Part shown: positions 60,901 to 64,000 of the stretch, piece by piece | How the letters are laid out: each line of letters starts with the position of its first letter | Position numbering within the stretch: the first letter of the stretch is position 1 | Origin: Chaetoceros tenuissimus | Taxonomy: Eukaryota > Bacillariophyta > Thalassiosirophyceae > Chaetocerotales > Chaetocerotaceae | NCBI GenBank assembly: GCA_021927905.1 | Contig: BLLK01000045.1 | Span: forward strand, 2,976,001-3,040,000 | DNA length: 64,000 nucleotides | Reading direction: 5' to 3' | Made by a program: the position numbers and the translations under genes | The notes under the pieces: model-generated | The model's database searches: none | Seen by the model: the letters and a program-made list of their open reading frames with translations, nothing else | Told to the model about the DNA's origin: nothing

Positions 60901-63019
60901 GGGCAAAGGAAAGCAAAGACATTTCACAACACACTTACCTGCCGAAGTATCAAATCTATCATCATTTCATTACAGTCTGTAGGTGCCTGGCATTCTTGAC
61001 TGCAAGTGCTGCAGAACTCGCCTTCCTCACAAATGTAATTACCACAACAAAAGGGATTTGGAGTATTCACACATTGTCCATTCACACAGGTATCAGTACT
61101 GCAATCATTACCATCATTACATTCACTATCAGAAGTACAACCAGGACCTTGAAGAGAAATGTCCACATTGACATAATCAATTTGGCTATTTGTGCTGTCT
61201 ACGCCTCCTCCCTGCACATCTATCTGTAATCCATACTTGAAATAGAAATTTGGTATTGTAAAGCTCTGCCCAGCACTCGCAGCTAATATTTTGTTACTTG
61301 GAGACTCCGGTGCACCCTACACAACTACAACTTGATTTTGTGCCTCACGTACACCGGCATTAATTCCTTCAGCTTTATTATACATGACAAAATAATTATC
61401 AGCATTGGCAGGATTTTCAATCTCTACAACCAACTTATATGGAGAATTAGTGAGACCTGACGAGGCGGCAAAATCATTCACTCCAATCATTTTCCCCGAA
61501 AAGTTTGAACCTGTGGAAGGAGAAATTTTCGTTACATGAGAGCTATACCATCCAAGTTCGACACTTTTAGCTCCGTTAAAACAATAAGCAGCGTCTGCAG
61601 CGCTTGAAAAGCCCATATTGCATGTGGTGTCATCATACTCCACTCCATTCTCATTACTATGACGTAAGCCTAGACGCCTCAAGTGAGAATTACTGTTCGG
61701 ATATAAAAGTATGTGTTACTTCAATAAAAAAGCAATAGTCTTACCTAAATTATGCTAGGAATAATAAGAAAGAAAATAACAGAGATGAGAGCCAGGCATA
61801 AAAATAAAACAAGACAATCATTTCTCGACTTACTCCAACTTCATGAATCTGATTTTGCGCATTCAGAATTTTATCATCGCGATACCAACTTTGTTTACCA
61901 TACTTTAGATCCAAAAACACCATTAGAATTAGGTAACATATGAATACATGAAACTAAACAAGTATTTCATATCAACTCACCAAATTTGCAAAAGCAACCC
62001 AGTTAGCGTTGCCATGAAACTCATCAAGTGTATTACTTGGCTGTTCATACAAAACAAAATTAGAGGAAAAGAAGACCAGATTCAAAGTTGAAACCAATCG
62101 AACTTACTACGTGATAGAAGACGTGATCAATCTGAGCAATAGCAGAGGAGTAATCTGAAACAATTTTATTTGCAATTGTATCAGCATCACCACTATTAGC
62201 TGCATCTAAAGTCACTTCAACAACACCACTATTGGGAGCACTATAGGTCAATCCAGATACTGTTGCTGCTTCAAAATCCAATTGACCATTTGAACATGCT
62301 TCATATTGAGTTGCCACGTTAATCAAAGAAGGACCAAATATATTATTGCTCACTGTGGCTGCATCATCTGTTGGAGAAGTTGTTGTTCCACCAACAGAGA
62401 TTGTTGTAACTCGAAATACTACAATGGATCTCGTCCCAGAGGTGTTGATGGCTAATCTTCTATTGAATGTCGGAAGAGAAGGTGAGCGCCAACTGTACTT
62501 TCTCTTTGATAATGTTTGAATCATAGCCGCTTCAGGATGGATGTGCCTTTTTTCACCTCTAATGTAACCACCTTGCTTAAAACCCCAAAGCAACTCTCGA
62601 GAGTCTGGAGCTTCAAAGCTTTGGATCATCATATTGTCATCAGTAGGAAGTTCCAAGGTGGAATTGTAAAGGAGTGGATTCTGTACTACAAGTTCGGTAT
62701 GGCCACGACTTCTAGCCTTTTCATAATCCCTCTTGAATGATTCATCCACATTTTTAATCTTTAGAGTGATTCCACTGACTCCAGATACCAAGTATTCCGG
62801 TGAGACGGCACACATATAATTATGAACCTAATAGAATCCATCCTCGGGATCAGTAGACTTGAGCATAATAACATCACTTTCAATAACTTCTTCACAGACT
62901 AGTTCTCCATTTACACTCTTTGCAAATGGACTAGTCAAAGCTTGACCTTCAACATGCGACATGAAGAGGATCAGCAGTAGTGCCGACTTCATGAGTCCAC
63001 ACGAACTGATAAAGCACAT
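57958..63019 (-). pseudogene. M11 (gametolysin-like) metalloprotease with Pro-Ser tail and ShK-like repeats, carrying several lesions
   Basis: Minus strand. The signal peptide is at 63019 (or the second ATG at 62992, MKSALLLILFMSHVEG). A propeptide-like part and the peptidase region follow. The zinc motif HEVGHNLGLRHS is assembled over three exons: one ending at 61834 (HEVG), a 10-nt exon at 61745-61754, and one starting at 61669. YCF..KS.ELGW and SAGQSFTIPNF-like pieces follow, then a Cys-rich segment and a beta-rich domain (60369-60860). Pro-Ser exons are 59486-60151, 59241-59297, 58956-59003 and 58815-58874. The final exon 57958-58672 carries four Cys-rich ShK-like modules ending CPIACPV. 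Lesions: in-frame TAG at 62828-62830 and 61317-61319, a frame change near 60970, another near 58443, and no AG acceptor before the exon that ends HEVG. M11 enzymes cleave extracellular matrix in algae. It is probably a decaying gene, unless the consensus is faulty. Confidence 0.6.
61745..61754 (-). other. 10-nt microexon completing the M11 zinc site
   Basis: Minus strand: TTCCTAG | CATAATTTAG | GTAAGA. It supplies His-Asn-Leu and the first base of Gly, between introns of 79 nt (61755-61833) and 75 nt (61670-61744). Confidence 0.75.
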
Positions 63020-63734
63020 GATGCTTTTTGAAATAGATGCTGTAGCTTACTTTCACTTGTATAGTTACAAGCGTAAGATATTTATTTAGATGCAAGAAAT
63101 CTACTTATTAGGAAATTGATCTGAATATAGCTCAATCAAGATGTAAAGTGAACACATAAGCTTGAACATGCACCTCTATTCTCCTTCCTCTTCATTCATC
63201 AACATGAATGTGTCGTAATAGCCTCATTCGACTCTTATATTTAGCAATTCATGTTAAAAAGCTCTATTTTAATTTCAATTGAGCTATATACAAGAACCAC
63301 AACGGAAGATATTTGTCGAAATTGAAAATTAGAACTTTCGAGCAAATGACAAAGCAAAAATGACCGATTGACATATGGAATACAGTATGTATGATACGTA
63401 CAATGTAATTATAGATGAAAATCAGAGACACTCGTCTTTTCAACTCCGACACTCTATCTCCGAGAAAAGAGCTCCACCAGCAGCAGCAGCCGCATCTTCA
63501 CTCCACAACCCACACAACATCACGTTCATCACAATGGGAACATTTCACAGAAAGATTCAAGATATTATACCTTTACTTATTTCATTAGGAATATTCAACG
63601 TTCCTTTTCAAACTTAGTGTATTTACTCTCTTCACACGTCTCTTCTAAGCACATATCCCGGGTATACTCTTTGGAAGATACAAATAGATTACTTCCAGTC
63701 TGTGTAAAGCCAAGTATTGACTGTCAATACAAAT
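63020..63734. other. Intergenic or 5' region
   Basis: Divergent spacer between the M11 locus and the gene at the right edge. A short plus-strand frame from 63534 (MGTFHRKIQDIIPLLISLG) could be an upstream exon, but no confident splice joins it to 63735. Confidence 0.4.
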
Positions 63735-64000
63735 ATGAGTTCTCTGTCGCAGATTGTAGGAAGCAAAATCATAGCAGGCAGCATACAAAAATCCTTTTTC
63801 CTCGATAATGGTGACATCATCGTACGACAAGTCGACCCAAAAGAGTTGGAAACTGTTAAATTTACTCCAGTATCTATAGCACAAGAAGATACGACTCGAT
63901 CTGATGATGCACGTCCCAAGAACGTTGAAAAAGTTGAGAAACAGGCACGAAAAAAAGTCGAGAAAGAATATCAAACATACACCAAGACATTTCCTAAATA
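63735..64000 (+). CDS. 5' part of an unknown Lys/Glu-rich protein, cut by the window edge
   Basis: An open frame of 88 codons starts at the ATG at 63735 (MSSLSQIVGSKIIAGS) and runs to the window end with no stop. An in-frame TAA lies 10 codons upstream. The later part is charged and may be helical (KNVEKVEKQARKKVEKEYQT). No family is recognised. The stretch just before the ATG is duplicated at 57148-57330. Confidence 0.5.
   Translation, partial: MSSLSQIVGSKIIAGSIQKSFFLDNGDIIVRQVDPKELETVKFTPVSIAQEDTTRSDDARPKNVEKVEKQARKKVEKEYQTYTKTFPK

Noticed and set aside
61660-61710. Reading HEVG directly into HNSHLRRLGLRHS.
   Set aside because: It would need a stop codon in phase and gives ten residues between the second and third His instead of the five of the metzincin motif; the microexon solution fits both splice consensus and motif.
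61317-62830. Reassignment of TAG to a sense codon to explain the M11 gene.
   Set aside because: TAG ends the desaturase gene at the expected place, and the locus also has frameshifts, so decay or sequence error is simpler.
1-64000. tRNA, rRNA or snRNA genes.
   Set aside because: I saw no A/B-box tRNA pattern or rRNA-like sequence by eye; a covariance search would be needed to exclude small RNAs.

Overview
The window is nuclear DNA from a photosynthetic stramenopile, most probably a centric diatom. The evidence is: short GT-AG introns of about 75-150 bp; plastid-type presequences with a Phe after the signal peptide (AFAP, SSFTLS); long Pro-Ser linkers of the PSxxPSxxPS type; ShK-like Cys-rich modules; and an M11 (gametolysin-like) metalloprotease. 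The genes are eukaryotic single-copy housekeeping genes flanking a large accessory block. The organism call is an inference from these traits, not from a database hit.

Layout. 1-7.3 kb: conserved cell biology: the 3' part of a Sec7-PH ARF-GEF, a plastid membrane protein, and a head-to-head pair of AP-2 mu adaptin (minus) and RAB5 (plus), both early endocytosis genes. 8.3-38.3 kb: an array of eleven loci for intronless proteins with two MYND fingers, two on the minus strand and nine on the plus strand, interrupted once by a GH128-like secreted or membrane-anchored glucanase. Almost every MYND gene carries the same promoter module about 95-155 bp upstream of its ATG, and most intergenic gaps hold a copy of a roughly 180-bp dispersed element lying on the same strand as the neighbouring MYND genes. 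One MYND gene (21772-27587) is split by four head-to-tail 1095-bp units, each separated and flanked by TTTAT. Removing the insert joins the two halves in frame.

39-47 kb: a sphingolipid delta-4 desaturase divergent from a SWI3/SMARCC chromatin-remodelling subunit, a low-complexity protein with FSFGF repeats, a plastid protein with a Rieske-like fold but four Cys ligands, and a 64-residue Cys-flanked protein. 47-50 kb: mobile and repeat DNA, including a 307-bp MITE with 15-bp perfect inverted ends and a 0.9-kb foldback element filled with a 19-bp minisatellite. 50-64 kb: a 1110-residue membrane protein (propeller-like repeats, Pro-Ser linker, ricin-like lectin end), then a minus-strand region of Pro-Ser exons. 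The best part of that region is an M11 metalloprotease gene whose zinc motif is assembled through a 10-nt microexon; it also carries in-frame stops and frameshifts. Next to it lie degenerate duplicates of its tail or of related genes. A plus-strand gene starts at the right edge and runs out of the window.

The most unusual items are the transposon array joined by single target-site copies inside a MYND gene, the conserved promoter module that recurs as a near-perfect palindrome in the desaturase/SWI3 divergent promoter, the strand-locked intergenic element, and the M11 microexon. Exact exon ends were worked out by hand from splice consensus and reading frame; no alignment or expression data were available.
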